Below, piece by piece: positions 45,029 through 54,772 of a stretch of DNA of 64,000 nucleotides. Under the pieces are notes generated by a model that saw only the letters and a list, made by a program, of their open reading frames with translations, searched no databases and was not told the origin of the DNA. The DNA is from Nostoc spongiaeforme FACHB-130 (GTDB lineage Bacteria > Cyanobacteriota > Cyanobacteriia > Cyanobacteriales > Nostocaceae): contig NZ_JACJTB010000001.1 in the NCBI RefSeq assembly GCF_014698475.1, forward strand, positions 1 through 64,000, written 5' to 3'. The stretch's first letter is position 1. Each line of letters starts with the position of its first letter. Both the position numbers and the translations under genes were made by a program.

Positions 45029-47209
45029 ATGACCCCACCAATTGTTAAACGCTATCTAATTTCATTCGAGAAGTACAAGTGGATTGGACTAGCTGGTTTT
45101 GGGCTAGTTGTTGTCGGGTCAACAGTGGTGGCTGTACAACCAGATCCGCCAATAAATTACATAGCAAATGCGGCACTGACTTATAATCGTCCACCTGTTT
45201 CATTTTCGCTGACGGGGAATGAAATCCAGCAGCAAGGACAAGACTTAAGCGAAGGGGCTTTACTATCAGATCAAATTATTGAAGCAGTCGCAACAAAGGT
45301 TAATGTCAAGCCCAAAACTATTGGTACAAATGTGGCTTTGAAGTTACCCGAAAAAGCTGCCAAGGCGGGAGAAGTTGTATCCACAGTAATTGATCTGAAG
45401 TATAAAGATACTGATCCAAAACGCGCTCAAGAGGTGCTTCAAGAATTAATGCAAGCAATGATCAAGTTGAGTGCGGAGATTAATACAGGGCGATTAAGAG
45501 CAATTATTCAAAAAATTGAAGAACGGATACCCCAGGCGAAAGCAGAATTACAAACGGCGGAAAAAAGATTAGAACAATACGATCGCCGGGAACGTCCAGC
45601 AATATTATCAGCAGAAAATGGTAGTCTGTTGGCAGCCATCACAAACAGCCAAAATCAACAGCGACAAATTCAATTAAATATTGCAGGGATTGATGCTCAA
45701 ATTCTCAGTTTACGCACCAAGTTGGGTTTAGATGTTAATCAGGCTTATGTTTCTTCGGCTTTAAGTGCTGATCCAATTCTGGGAAATTTGCGAACGCAGC
45801 TATATCAAACAGAATCGCAAATTGCTTTGCTGCGGAAAGATTTACGCCCTGAACATCCAACGATGATTCAGTTGTATCGTCAAAAAGAAGCCACTGAACA
45901 ATTAATTCAACAACGTGCTAACGAAGTGATTGGTGGTGGTGGTGCGGCTGCACCTTTGGCGGGAAATATTTCGGGGATTCGCGCCCAAAGTAATTTAGAC
46001 CCAGCCAGACAAGGGTTAGCGAATCAAATGGTGACTTTGCAAACCCAACGCGACACACTACAACAACAGTTGGCACAGCAAATCCGGGAGGAAGTCCGAC
46101 TCAGGCAAGAGTATTCTTTAATACCCAACAAACAATTAGAGCGATCGCGCTTGGAACAGGAAGTTGCCCTGAAAAAAGCGGTTTATGACCAAATGCAAGC
46201 CAAACTTACTGATTCTAAAACCGCAGAGGCGGAAACTGTTAGTAGCTTAACTGTTGCCCGCTCACCATTAATTATTCCCGAACCCACGAAAGCCAAGAGT
46301 GTACCAACTACTTTAGGGATTGGTGGTTTTTTGGGCTTGTTGGTGGGTGGTGGTGTGATATTTTTACTGGGTGCTTTAGAAGGGACATTCAAGACCAAAG
46401 AAGATATCCGCGACAGTCTCAAAGAACGAGAAGTGGTGTTACTGGGCGAAATACCTTTAATGTCAGTGGATGATTTACCTCCAGACACAGTACCAGTGGT
46501 ATTTTCACCAGATTCGCCATATTTAGAGTTTTATGAAAAATTCCGTAGTAATTTACGTCGCTTGGCTGGTAAAGATGTAAAAATACTCCTAATTGCTAGT
46601 ACTGGCGCTCAAGAAGGCAAAACAGTTAGTGCTTACAATTTGGGTGTGGCTTGCGCTCGTGCTGGGAAACGTACTTTGATTATTGAAACTGATTTGCGAT
46701 CGCCTTCGCGGGCTGCATCCCTAAAAGTTAATCTCGACCCCGACGCGACTATTGAACCTTTGCGTTATTATGCCAGCTTGAGTGATTGCATTCGCTTAGT
46801 ACCAGATATAGAAAATTTATACATTATTCCTAGTCCTGGACCTGTACGCCAATCACCAGCTATCATTGAATCTAGCGAAATGCGGCGGCTGATGGAAGAT
46901 GCTCGTGAACGTTATGATTTAGTAATTTTAGATACTAGCCCTTTAAGTTATTCCAACGATCCTTTGTTGATTCAACCCTACAGCGATGGTATAGTTATGG
47001 TCGCCCGGCCGAACTATACACAAGAAAGTTTGTTGGGTGAGGCGCTCGATCAATTACAAGAAGCCGAACTGGGGTTATTGGGTGTAATTATCAACGGTGC
47101 TGATATTGAAGTTGCTTTACCAGACACTAAAGAACCATCACCAACCTCTTCACCAGAACCAGAATCAGCAATTGTTGAAGAAATTGACCAGGTTTCCGTA
47201 GGGAAGTAA
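45029..47209 (+). CDS. Wzc-like polysaccharide co-polymerase with BY-kinase domain
   Basis: 726 residues. An N-terminal Wzz domain has a first membrane helix near 18-34 (GLAGFGLVVVGSTVVA). A long periplasmic coiled coil (about 150-390) and a second helix (about 430-455, GIGGFLGLLVGGGVIFLLG) follow. Then comes a cytoplasmic BY-kinase domain with Walker A ASTGAQEGKT, Walker A' IIETDLRSPS and Walker B LVILDTSPL. The first Asp of the usual DxDxR in Walker A' is Glu. The C-terminus (ESAIVEEIDQVSVGK) lacks the Tyr cluster that is autophosphorylated in classical Wzc. It controls chain length in export with the Wza-like gene upstream. Tyrosine phosphorylation may be absent or occur elsewhere. Confidence 0.92.
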   Translation: MTPPIVKRYLISFEKYKWIGLAGFGLVVVGSTVVAVQPDPPINYIANAALTYNRPPVSFSLTGNEIQQQGQDLSEGALLSDQIIEAVATKVNVKPKTIGTNVALKLPEKAAKAGEVVSTVIDLKYKDTDPKRAQEVLQELMQAMIKLSAEINTGRLRAIIQKIEERIPQAKAELQTAEKRLEQYDRRERPAILSAENGSLLAAITNSQNQQRQIQLNIAGIDAQILSLRTKLGLDVNQAYVSSALSADPILGNLRTQLYQTESQIALLRKDLRPEHPTMIQLYRQKEATEQLIQQRANEVIGGGGAAAPLAGNISGIRAQSNLDPARQGLANQMVTLQTQRDTLQQQLAQQIREEVRLRQEYSLIPNKQLERSRLEQEVALKKAVYDQMQAKLTDSKTAEAETVSSLTVARSPLIIPEPTKAKSVPTTLGIGGFLGLLVGGGVIFLLGALEGTFKTKEDIRDSLKEREVVLLGEIPLMSVDDLPPDTVPVVFSPDSPYLEFYEKFRSNLRRLAGKDVKILLIASTGAQEGKTVSAYNLGVACARAGKRTLIIETDLRSPSRAASLKVNLDPDATIEPLRYYASLSDCIRLVPDIENLYIIPSPGPVRQSPAIIESSEMRRLMEDARERYDLVILDTSPLSYSNDPLLIQPYSDGIVMVARPNYTQESLLGEALDQLQEAELGLLGVIINGADIEVALPDTKEPSPTSSPEPESAIVEEIDQVSVGK

Positions 47210-47271
47210 GGGTGTATGGGGCGGAGTGCAGGGGAAAAATTTTTTACCACTCAGCACTTTGCTAAAAATCA

Positions 47272-47298
47272 AGGGAAGTATGATGATCATGCTTCCCT
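47272..47298. terminator. Hairpin between convergent Wzc-like gene and small minus-strand gene
   Basis: AGGGAAG (47272-47278) and CTTCCCT (47292-47298) with an inner ATGAT/ATCAT pair form a nearly complete hairpin, 63 bases after the plus-strand stop codon. It could serve both strands. No long T-run follows on either side. Confidence 0.65.
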
Positions 47299-47340
47299 GA
47301 GAATATTACTTGTAAATAAACAAGCTGAATTAAATTGATT

Positions 47341-47580
47341 TTAGTAAGCTAAAGTTTCTAAAGTCTCTCTTAAATACTTTTGTACTTGCTGTTCTAGGAG
47401 CAAACCTTGCAATTGGGTATTACGTTCTAGTTGCCAACGTTGGAAACCGGAACTAGCCGCGATCGCACATTTAAGGCTATACCAAATTTCGGTATCTGCG
47501 GGATATTGGAGATTACTAGCAGCAGAAGTTGGAGTCATAGTCCCTGATTCCTCAACTTTAACAGTTATGGCAGTTTTCAT
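47341..47580 (-). CDS. Small conserved-looking protein of unknown function
   Basis: About 79 residues from the ATG at 47580 (MKTAITVKVEESGTM). It has a short N-terminal strand-rich part, then a helical C-terminus (WYSLKCAIAASSGFQRWQLE and a Gln/Leu-rich tail). The frame is open further upstream to 47682 but that part overlaps the end of the next minus-strand gene and is unlikely to be translated. No family is recognised. It lies downstream of the 209-residue membrane gene and may be co-transcribed. Confidence 0.65.
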   Translation of the reverse strand: MKTAITVKVEESGTMTPTSAASNLQYPADTEIWYSLKCAIAASSGFQRWQLERNTQLQGLLLEQQVQKYLRETLETLAY

Positions 47581-47650
47581 TGTGAGTAAATACGAATCTG
47601 TCTGAATAAGACAGTGTATACTCTGCGAAGAATTGTTTAGGTTCTGATTT

Positions 47651-48280
47651 TTAGGGCTGCTGCGAGTTTCTATTACTCCCAATGAAGGATTGAAACAACC
47701 TGGGTAAAATTTGATTAACTTGCACCCCTAAAATAGTGAAATCATGCTTGATATTTTCTAAAGATAACGGTTCGATGGCAGCAAATTCTGTGTCATTAGT
47801 CACTAAAATCCGTGCCACACTCACGGGAACTTGTAAAAATAAATTACTTGCTAAAAAAGCTAAAGCAGCTAAAAGTAAGCCTAAGCTATGCCATTGCGGC
47901 AAAAAGCTAACTAAATGTTGCATTTGGGGTACAACTTTGTAAAGCTGCCACAAGATAACAGTTAATATTATGGCGGCTATCAGAGACAACACCCGATTTA
48001 ATTTAGTATTAATTAAACAAAGTATCTTGCGCTGTTGTTCTGTTAAATTTTCGGGTTTGAGAGCGATCCCTAAAAGAGAATATATATAAAATGGGCGGCG
48101 TAGCTGCATCCACAATAGTGGAGCTACCCCGACAGTGGCGACTAACAATATTTCTCCCCACACCGGGAAGAGTGGTTCACCGATCGCCAAGGACAATAAG
48201 CACAAAACCAAGAAAAATGGCAGTGTCGCTAATCCAGCAATGTGAATCCACAATATAGGGTCAGAGCGAAACGAAGACAT
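47651..48280 (-). CDS. Low-complexity-tail-type membrane protein, unknown function
   Basis: 209 residues with four to five hydrophobic helices (about 12-34, 38-58, 94-116, 130-152). The N-terminus MSSFRSDPILWIHIAGLATL is typical of a cyanobacterial family annotated as low-complexity-tail membrane proteins, although here the tail (GSNRNSQQP) is short. No biochemical role is known. It follows infB on the same strand after an STRR spacer. Confidence 0.75.
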   Translation of the reverse strand: MSSFRSDPILWIHIAGLATLPFFLVLCLLSLAIGEPLFPVWGEILLVATVGVAPLLWMQLRRPFYIYSLLGIALKPENLTEQQRKILCLINTKLNRVLSLIAAIILTVILWQLYKVVPQMQHLVSFLPQWHSLGLLLAALAFLASNLFLQVPVSVARILVTNDTEFAAIEPLSLENIKHDFTILGVQVNQILPRLFQSFIGSNRNSQQP

Positions 48281-48286
48281 ACTGTA

Positions 48287-48390
48287 AGTGCTGAGTTTAA
48301 AGTGCTGAGTGCTGAGTTGGAAGTTTTGCGTGTGGAACCTAGCTTATTTTCAGTTCGACACACTTCAACTTTCACTGAAACTCAGCACTG
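48287..48390. repeat. STRR heptamer tract (AGTGCTG) after infB
   Basis: AAGTGCTGAGT and AAGTGCTGAGTGCTGAGTTG (48287-48318), then CACTGAGTGTTGA and ACTCAGCACTG near 48378-48397. Same heptamer family as in nirA and narB. Confidence 0.75.
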
Positions 48391-48401
48391 AGTGTTGACC
48401 A

Positions 48402-51400
48402 CTATCTTGTCAAAGTCAGAGTACGGCGTTTTGTCACCATCTGGTAGGCTTCAATAATGTCGCCTTCTACCCAGTCATGGAATTTATCAACGTTAATACC
48501 GCATTCATAACCGGCATTGACTTCCCGAACGTCGTCTTTGATCCGTTTGAGAGAATCAAGGACTCCTTCGTAGACGACTTTACCGCCACGACGCACACGC
48601 AGTTTGCAGTTACGTAATAGCTTGCCAGACTGCACATAACAGCCAGCAACGGCTCCTTTACCAACTGGGAAGACAGCACGGACTTCGCACTGACCAAGGG
48701 CTTCTTCAACCAACTCTGGTTCCAGTAGACCTTCCAAGGCTCCTTGGATATCTTCGAGGAGTTTATAGATAATGTTATACTCCCGGACATCCACACCAGC
48801 CTCATCAGCCGCTTGTCTTGCGCCACTGGCGTAGGTAGTGTTAAAGCCAATGATGACTGCGTTACTAGCAGCAGCTAAGTCAATGTCTGTTTGGGTGATT
48901 TCTCCAGCCGATGCTAACAGCATCCGAATCTGCACTTCGTTTTGAGGAATTTGCTTCAGCGAACCAATGATCGCTTCTACAGAACCTTGCACGTCGCCTT
49001 TGAGGATTAAGTTGAGTTCCTTCAACTCGCCTTCTTGAGCTTGTGCCGATAGGGTGGTGAGGGTAACACGTCCCTGCAACAGTCGTGATAGACGTTGTTT
49101 GTCAGCGCGATCGCCTGCAATACTCCGGGCTTCTTTTTCGTTCTCGAAGACCTCGAAATCATCCCCGGCTGCGGGAACATCACTTAAACCCAACACCTCA
49201 ACCGCAAAGGAAGGTGTGGCTGCTTCGACTCTCCGTCCACGGTCATCGACCATTGCCCGGACTTTACCAAAGGCTGAACCTGCCACCAGCATATCTCCGA
49301 CGTGGAGACTACCGTTTTGAATCAACAAGGTAGCAACTGCACCCTTGGCTTTATCCAGGTGAGCTTCAATCACAGTACCTTTAGCTAGGCGATCGGGGTT
49401 GGCTGAGAGTTCTTCAACTTCTGCCACCAATAGAATCATTTCCAGGAGTGTATCGAGGTTTTCACCCTTAATCGCACTCACTGGCACCATGATGGTTTCA
49501 CCACCCCATTCTTCTGGGGTTAAGCCATATTGTGTCAATTCTTGTTTCACCCGGTCTGGTTGTGCGCCTTCTTTATCAATTTTGTTGATAGCGACTACAA
49601 TTGGCACTTCGGCGGCTTGGGCGTGGCTGATGGCTTCAATTGTTTGGGGACGCACACCATCATCGGCTGCTACTACCAAAATGGCGATATCTGTCACCCT
49701 TGCGCCTCTAGCCCGCATTGCGGTGAAGGCTTCGTGACCCGGAGTATCTAAGAAGACAATCTGATGCAGCTTACTGTCATGTTCGATGTCCACATGGTAT
49801 GCACCGATGTGCTGGGTAATACCGCCAGCTTCTCCAGCCGCAACTTTGGTTTTGCGAATCGAGTCGAGTAGGGTGGTTTTACCGTGGTCTACGTGACCCA
49901 TGATGGTTACAACAGGCGGACGACGAATCAGATATTCTAAATCTGCTACGTCGATCATCTCTGTGACTTTCCGCGCTTCTGCTTCTGGTTCGGCGGTTTC
50001 GACTTCTACTTCTAACTCTTTACCTACTAAGGTGATGGTGGGGATATCCAAATTTTGGGTGATACTCACCGCCATACCTTTGAGGAACAGGATTTTTACA
50101 ATCTCTGTATCTGCCACTACCAGTTCGTTGGCGAGTTCCTGCACAGTCATCGGGCCTGTGACCACGATTTTGGCTGGGCGATCGCGTTTTGGCTCTGCTT
50201 CTTGACGACGGTTCTGTTCACCGCGATTTGAGGTAGTTCTCTTGCCCCTAACAGTTGGGGTAGCCACGGATGTGGGTGCTGTTTGGGCTGGTCGCGCTGC
50301 TTTTGGTTTTGGCGGACGAGCGATCGAAAGAGTTGCCTGGATGGTAGCCGGGATGTCTAGACCTTCTTCTAGCAAATCATCATCTTCAAAGTCATCTTCC
50401 AGAATTGGTTTGACCCGCTTGCCTTTGGGGGCACCTTTGCCGGATTTCTCTTTAACTTCGTCGATGATTTCTTCTTCTTGCCATTTTTTACCACCTTTGG
50501 CTAAACGAGGTGGCGTAGGACGTTTTAAGTCTAAGAGGTCTGGAACGACGGGTTCATCATCAACCCCGATTTTGCCTGTGGCTGCACCTGTAGGTCTGCT
50601 AGGCGGAGTTGCCAAGGGTACAGTCGCCGCCGATTCTGATTGACGCACTGGTCTTTGGGGACGTGGTACATCTCCTGAACCTGGAGCCGAGTTCCGATTT
50701 GTGCGCGGTTCGGCTTTGACAGGCCCTGAACTCTGGCGACTTTGCTTGGGTGCTGGGGATGAGTCTGAGTGAGACTGAGATGGTTTACCAGCCTTAGTTG
50801 GTTTACTGTTGCTACTTTGGTCGCGATCGCGCTTCAGTATCGGTTTTTCTGCCGTACTTGACCCACCAACTGCGGGTTTTTCCGCTTCTGGTCTGGCAGG
50901 TGGCGCTGATAATTGCGGTTTTTGCGGTTTTTCTGGTCTGGACTTATGCGAAGGCGCTCTTTCTGGTTTTTCTGCTGCTGTGTTTTCTGCTAAAGGCGCA
51001 TTTGCTTTTTGGGGTGCATCTGTAACAGCAGGTACCTGTGAGTTCTCAGATTGATTCCGGGGTACTGGTCTGGTTGGTGCCGTCGGCTTCATGGATGAGA
51101 CTGGTGTAGCGAAGGGCCGTGGAGGTGCTGGAGAATTGACTTCAGAAGAAGCTGATTGATTCTGATTAGCAACTGATGCCTCTGGGGCATTGGTGTTAGG
51201 ATTTCTCAATATTTTGGGTTTACGAATTTCCAAAATTTGTTGTTTGTGTGGTGGTGGTGCAGGTCGGCTATGAGAGCCTGGTTGATGTGAGTTTGGTTTT
51301 GGGGGGTGTGTTCCTATTTCTCTTTTAGGTGTTCCATTCGTTACTGCCAATTTTTCGGCAGCCGTCCGGATTCGTTCTGCCTCTGATTCTGAAATTGTGC

Positions 51401-51512
51401 TGCTATGGCTTTTGACCGCAATATTGAGCTGGTCGCAAATTGCTAATAGCTCTTTGTTATCCAAATTCAATTCCTTTGATAATTCATAAATTCTAACTTT
51501 GCCGTTGTTCAT
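48402..51512 (-). CDS. infB: Translation initiation factor IF-2
   Basis: 1036 residues, a large cyanobacterial IF-2. The N-terminus (about 1-370) is long, Pro/Ala/Lys-rich and presumably disordered. Then come the IF-2 N-domain ([20 protein letters not shown]) and the GTPase with G1 [13 protein letters not shown]3 [12 protein letters not shown] and G4 NKID. Domains II, III and IV follow, ending near [19 protein letters not shown]. It brings initiator tRNA to the ribosome. AGGGGAAGAGTGG lies just before the ATG. It ends the rimP-nusA-ylxR-infB series; the 475-base spacer after ylxR suggests a second promoter. Confidence 0.97.
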   Translation of the reverse strand: MNNGKVRIYELSKELNLDNKELLAICDQLNIAVKSHSSTISESEAERIRTAAEKLAVTNGTPKREIGTHPPKPNSHQPGSHSRPAPPPHKQQILEIRKPKILRNPNTNAPEASVANQNQSASSEVNSPAPPRPFATPVSSMKPTAPTRPVPRNQSENSQVPAVTDAPQKANAPLAENTAAEKPERAPSHKSRPEKPQKPQLSAPPARPEAEKPAVGGSSTAEKPILKRDRDQSSNSKPTKAGKPSQSHSDSSPAPKQSRQSSGPVKAEPRTNRNSAPGSGDVPRPQRPVRQSESAATVPLATPPSRPTGAATGKIGVDDEPVVPDLLDLKRPTPPRLAKGGKKWQEEEIIDEVKEKSGKGAPKGKRVKPILEDDFEDDDLLEEGLDIPATIQATLSIARPPKPKAARPAQTAPTSVATPTVRGKRTTSNRGEQNRRQEAEPKRDRPAKIVVTGPMTVQELANELVVADTEIVKILFLKGMAVSITQNLDIPTITLVGKELEVEVETAEPEAEARKVTEMIDVADLEYLIRRPPVVTIMGHVDHGKTTLLDSIRKTKVAAGEAGGITQHIGAYHVDIEHDSKLHQIVFLDTPGHEAFTAMRARGARVTDIAILVVAADDGVRPQTIEAISHAQAAEVPIVVAINKIDKEGAQPDRVKQELTQYGLTPEEWGGETIMVPVSAIKGENLDTLLEMILLVAEVEELSANPDRLAKGTVIEAHLDKAKGAVATLLIQNGSLHVGDMLVAGSAFGKVRAMVDDRGRRVEAATPSFAVEVLGLSDVPAAGDDFEVFENEKEARSIAGDRADKQRLSRLLQGRVTLTTLSAQAQEGELKELNLILKGDVQGSVEAIIGSLKQIPQNEVQIRMLLASAGEITQTDIDLAAASNAVIIGFNTTYASGARQAADEAGVDVREYNIIYKLLEDIQGALEGLLEPELVEEALGQCEVRAVFPVGKGAVAGCYVQSGKLLRNCKLRVRRGGKVVYEGVLDSLKRIKDDVREVNAGYECGINVDKFHDWVEGDIIEAYQMVTKRRTLTLTR

Positions 51513-51987
51513 CCACTCTTCCCCTTTAATTTACAGTTTTTTGGCGGATGGTTGCCTGGGAGTGCGACATCTCCATCCTTAGATCACTGTTTTTCGGTTG
51601 CCCTTGGTAATTTTGCCGGTGCCTCCAATCAGGAAAGAGAGATGTTTCAGGTTAATGTTGGCATCTGTGCCAAATTTGGCTGTTGACTGGCTCCCATAAA
51701 AATTTTGTTAATAAAAAAAATTTATTGGAACTGGTGATGCCGAATTGCGCCTGATCGCTACCAGGTTGCCATTCTGTAGTTTTTTGTTTTGCTGATTCTG
51801 AGTCTTCCACAACACAATCGAGTAAAACTTTCTGGGAGCATTGCTAGGTTCTTTTTTCAAGAGCCGCTCGCAAACTACGCCCTTTTACTATTTTGGCACT
51901 AACCCCAACAATTGCAGAGGGTGTGTTTGAAGCGCGAGTAGTTCGGCTTTAGGCACAATCCTCTGGGGATTACCGCCACCAAGTTTT
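51513..51987. other. Long leader/spacer between ylxR and infB
   Basis: 475 bases on a transcribed strand with no gene seen. A weak stem AACTGGTG...ACCAG near 51728-51766 is possible. The spacer is long for this operon and may hold an infB promoter. Confidence 0.5.
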
Positions 51988-52263
51988 TCAACCTGATATT
52001 TGATTTTGGTGATGACTTGGGGTTAGACGTTGCCACAATGTTTGGTACAGTGTTTCTGGCACTGATGCTTGTAGCGATCGCCCTAATCTATTCTTTTTTT
52101 GTGCCGTTTGCAAACAAGTTGCTTGCGGACAAAGATAGGCAGAACGCCCCATGCCCTCATATAATTGTACCTTTCCCGATGGAAAGACGCGGACAATCCG
52201 CCAAAAGTCTTGCTTCAAGCCGACTTTGCGGCAACTAATACAACGCCGATAATTCGGTTTCAT
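51988..52263 (-). CDS. YlxR-family RNA-binding protein (DUF448)
   Basis: 91 residues. The N-terminal YRRCISCRK and the later GRSAYLCP are the conserved YlxR motifs (RxCxxCR and GRGAYLC), here slightly changed (C9 and C12 are kept). The protein binds RNA and, as RnpM in Bacillus, regulates RNase P. It sits between nusA and infB as in most bacteria. Confidence 0.93.
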   Translation of the reverse strand: MKPNYRRCISCRKVGLKQDFWRIVRVFPSGKVQLYEGMGRSAYLCPQATCLQTAQKKNRLGRSLQASVPETLYQTLWQRLTPSHHQNQISG

Positions 52264-52584
52264 CAGTTTTTTATAGGCATGAAGTCAAACAATTAAGAAT
52301 TTTGGATTTACCTCCCTAATGAATAATCATGGCTGAACCGGAATTTTAAATTTTTTATTAATTCCATCAGCAAATTATGACTCAGTAGTTTTATAGCAAA
52401 GTTAAGCTATTACAGCTAATCTTTTACTAATACCTCATATTTTCTCAAGTAATTATTAAAACTCTTCCTGAGCTAAATATTAGCAGAACTATAGCCATCG
52501 TATTTGCTTTATCCTGTGCTGGTTGAAGCGGAGATTTGTTGCTAATTCCTATAGAGACTGCTATTTCTCCAGAAAATTAAGAAA
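52264..52584. other. Intergenic region between nusA and ylxR, no gene seen
   Basis: 321 AT-rich bases. No hairpin, RNA or promoter element stood out. The nusA-ylxR spacing is larger than in most bacterial operons. Confidence 0.4.
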
Positions 52585-53898
52585 TTATTCTGTTTCATCC
52601 AGATCAAAAGATTCATCGTCTAATTCTTGTTGGTTTTCTGCCTCTAATTCTTCGAGTTCCAGATCATCATCTTCTAAGTCGATGTCATCTTCCTCTAGTT
52701 CCATTTGTTCTTGCTCTAGTTGAGCTTGGGCGCGGACAGCTGCAAATTTCTCATCTTCGCCTGCATGGTCGTACTTGGCTTTATCTTTAATATCGATTTT
52801 CCAACCAGTCAAGCGAGCTGCAAGGCGGACGTTTTGACCTTCTTTGCCAATTGCCAAACTCAGTTGGTCTTCGGCTACTAAGACGTGAGTTTGCCGCGTT
52901 TCCGGGTCCATCAGGCGGACTTCATCTACTCTGGCTGGACTTAAGGCGTTGGCAATATATGTAGCTGGGTCGGGCGACCAACGAATTACATCGATTTTTT
53001 CGCCGCGTAATTCATTCACTACTACTTGAATGCGTGATCCCCGTGCGCCAATACAAGCACCTACTGGGTCAACATCTCGATCTAAGGTGTCTACAGCGAT
53101 TTTTGTCCGGGGGCCGACATAACGCGATGGTGGATTTGCTTCCCGTGCGACAGCGACTATCCGCACCACTTCATCTTCGATTTCTGGAACTTCGTTGGCA
53201 AACAAATAAACCACTAACCCAGCATCAGCGCGGGATACTAAAAGCTGTGGCCCCCGTTGTTGCCCTTGGGAAACTTTCTTTAGGTAGACTTTAAAGGTGG
53301 CATTGGCACGATAATTATCGTTTGGTAGCTGTTCTCGCTTTGGTAACTCGGCTTCTACTTCTGGCTGACCAAAAGTACTGCTAACTGCCAAAATGACTGA
53401 TTGTCTTTCAAAGCGCAGAACTCTGGCTTGCAAGACGGTTCCTTCTAAATCTTGGAACTCTTCTTGCACCATTTGGCGTTGTTGATCCCGTAATTTTTGC
53501 GCCAGGACTTGTTTAGTTTGCATGGCGGCCATCCGACCAAATTCGCCTTGATCGGGGGTGACATCCAAAACTACAGAATCACCTAATTGGGCTTCGGGCG
53601 CGACTTGCTGCACTTCGTCTAAAGAAATTTGATGGTCGGTGTTGTTAACTTCTTCAACGATGGTTTTTGTGGAGAGGACACGAAATCCTTCTTCATCAAT
53701 ATCGAGTTCCACTTCAAAATTGTCAAAGTAATCTTCATCAAATTGCCTGCGTTCTATATTTTGAGCGCGGCGATAACGTTCATAACCCTTGAGTAGTGCT
53801 TCTCGAATGGCTGATTGCACTGCTAACCGTGGTAAGTTTCGCTCCCGACTAATACTTTCAATTAATTCTTTTAATCCTGGTAGACTAACCATTGACAT
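52585..53898 (-). CDS. nusA: Transcription termination/antitermination factor NusA
   Basis: 437 residues from the ATG at 53898 (MSMVSLPGLKELIESIS), preceded by AAGGAGA. N-terminal RNA-polymerase-binding domain (about 1-130), S1 domain, then two KH domains with GACIGARGSRIQVVVNEL and IGKEGQNVRLAARLTGWKI. The C-terminal tail (about 400-437) is strikingly acidic (Glu/Asp runs). It lacks the C-terminal acidic repeat domains of E. coli NusA, as usual in cyanobacteria. It lies in the rimP operon. Confidence 0.97.
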   Translation of the reverse strand: MSMVSLPGLKELIESISRERNLPRLAVQSAIREALLKGYERYRRAQNIERRQFDEDYFDNFEVELDIDEEGFRVLSTKTIVEEVNNTDHQISLDEVQQVAPEAQLGDSVVLDVTPDQGEFGRMAAMQTKQVLAQKLRDQQRQMVQEEFQDLEGTVLQARVLRFERQSVILAVSSTFGQPEVEAELPKREQLPNDNYRANATFKVYLKKVSQGQQRGPQLLVSRADAGLVVYLFANEVPEIEDEVVRIVAVAREANPPSRYVGPRTKIAVDTLDRDVDPVGACIGARGSRIQVVVNELRGEKIDVIRWSPDPATYIANALSPARVDEVRLMDPETRQTHVLVAEDQLSLAIGKEGQNVRLAARLTGWKIDIKDKAKYDHAGEDEKFAAVRAQAQLEQEQMELEEDDIDLEDDDLELEELEAENQQELDDESFDLDETE

Positions 53899-53921
53899 AA
53901 GCAATCTCCTTATAAAAGTGA

Positions 53922-54020
53922 GGGAATAGGGAGTAGGGAGTAGGGAGTAGGAAAAAGCATTAAGGAATAGGGATTAGAGAAAAGATTGAATCTAGTCCCT
54001 AGTCCCTAGCCTCTAATCTC
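53922..54020. repeat. STRR tracts GGGAGTA and CTAGTCC between rimP and nusA
   Basis: Three GGGAGTA units (53928-53950) and, in the other orientation, TAGTCCCTAGTCCCTAGCCTC at 53992-54012. The tracts could pair with one another across the spacer. They interrupt the rimP-nusA junction. Confidence 0.85.
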
Positions 54021-54038
54021 TAGACCCTAATCCCTCGT

Positions 54039-54500
54039 TTATCGACGTTCGTCTAGTTGCACCCTAGTAATGAGAGAACGAGGAATCTCCACTACCCGAC
54101 CTTTTTGATTTAAATAAATGTTGGTTTCATCCCGGCGAATCAACTGACCATTCCACTCTGTTTGTCCTTCATGGGGTGGCGAAGTGGAAACAATCACAGG
54201 AAATCCTTTGAAGGAAATAAATTCCCGGTCAGTTACCAATTGGCGTGAAATACCTGGACTAGACACTTCCAAGACATAGGCATCTGGAATGATCTCCACT
54301 GCATCTAAGCAGGCTTCTAAAGCGCGGCTCATCCTTTCACAATCATCCAAACCAGTATCTTGCTGGGGATTACGGATGTCTACCCGCAATACTGGTGGAC
54401 GTTGGTTAGTATGAAAAACTGCGCCAACGACTTCTAATCCCAGTTGTTCTGCTACTGGTGTCGCCAAATCGATAATTTGTGGGACTAACGGATGAGTCAT
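54039..54500 (-). CDS. rimP: Ribosome maturation factor RimP
   Basis: 153 residues from the ATG at 54500 ([20 protein letters not shown]). It assists 30S subunit assembly. Motifs [36 protein letters not shown] and [14 protein letters not shown] are standard. The frame is open 12 codons further up but those codons lie in the terminator hairpin. First gene of the rimP-nusA-ylxR-infB operon. Confidence 0.95.
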   Translation of the reverse strand: MTHPLVPQIIDLATPVAEQLGLEVVGAVFHTNQRPPVLRVDIRNPQQDTGLDDCERMSRALEACLDAVEIIPDAYVLEVSSPGISRQLVTDREFISFKGFPVIVSTSPPHEGQTEWNGQLIRRDETNIYLNQKGRVVEIPRSLITRVQLDERR

Positions 54501-54513
54501 GCGAAATTTCAAT

Positions 54514-54538
54514 AAAAAAAGTGGGCTTCGACCCACTT
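54514..54538 (-). terminator. Intrinsic terminator directly upstream of the rimP start codon
   Basis: On the minus strand, AAGTGGG (54538-54532), a TCGAAG loop, CCCACTT and a run of seven T (54520-54514) form a canonical Rho-independent terminator. It ends 13 bases before the rimP ATG at 54500. It either ends a short leader RNA (54514-54610) or attenuates the operon. Confidence 0.85.
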
Positions 54539-54610
54539 CCTGCGATAGGGATATCTTCCAAGAAGTCTTGTAACGAACTGATGATAGTTCGCCCTAAATT
54601 GAGTGTAGCG
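54514..54610 (-). ncRNA. Candidate small RNA or attenuator leader of rimP
   Basis: A predicted short transcript begins near 54605 (a TACACT -10-like element at 54613-54608 in minus sense) and ends at the terminator 54538-54514. It contains the perfect hairpin CGAACT-ATCATC-AGTTCG (54591-54574) and a small CTTC/GAAG hairpin (54566-54556). It matches no RNA family I can recall. The evidence is structural only. Confidence 0.45.
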
Positions 54611-54639
54611 CATTTCTCTAAGAGTCAATAGTTAAATGG

Positions 54640-54700
54640 TTATTTGTTATTAGTCAGTGGTCAATGGCTAGGGGGCTAGGGGTAGGGAGAAAAAGAAATA
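54640..54700. repeat. STRR-like tract AGTCAGTGGTCAATGG and GGCTAGGGGGCTAGG
   Basis: Short degenerate repeats of the TGGTCAATGG and CTAGGGG families lie between the rimP leader and the end of the 482-residue gene. No gene is seen here. Confidence 0.6.
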
Positions 54701-54772
54701 TATCCTCTATGGAAAAATGAATATTTTATTTTCTCTAAGCCCCTGGGAGAATAAAATTTCAAAGTTCGTACT

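Noticed and set aside
47581-47682. Extended start of the 79-residue gene, overlapping the upstream gene
   Set aside because: The 34 extra residues (SSPKNQNLNNSSQ type) overlap the end of the 209-residue gene in another frame and lack a good start.
49054-50643. Several plus-strand frames of 80-130 codons opposite infB
   Set aside because: Ser/Thr-rich mirrors of the IF-2 coding strand, with no independent support.
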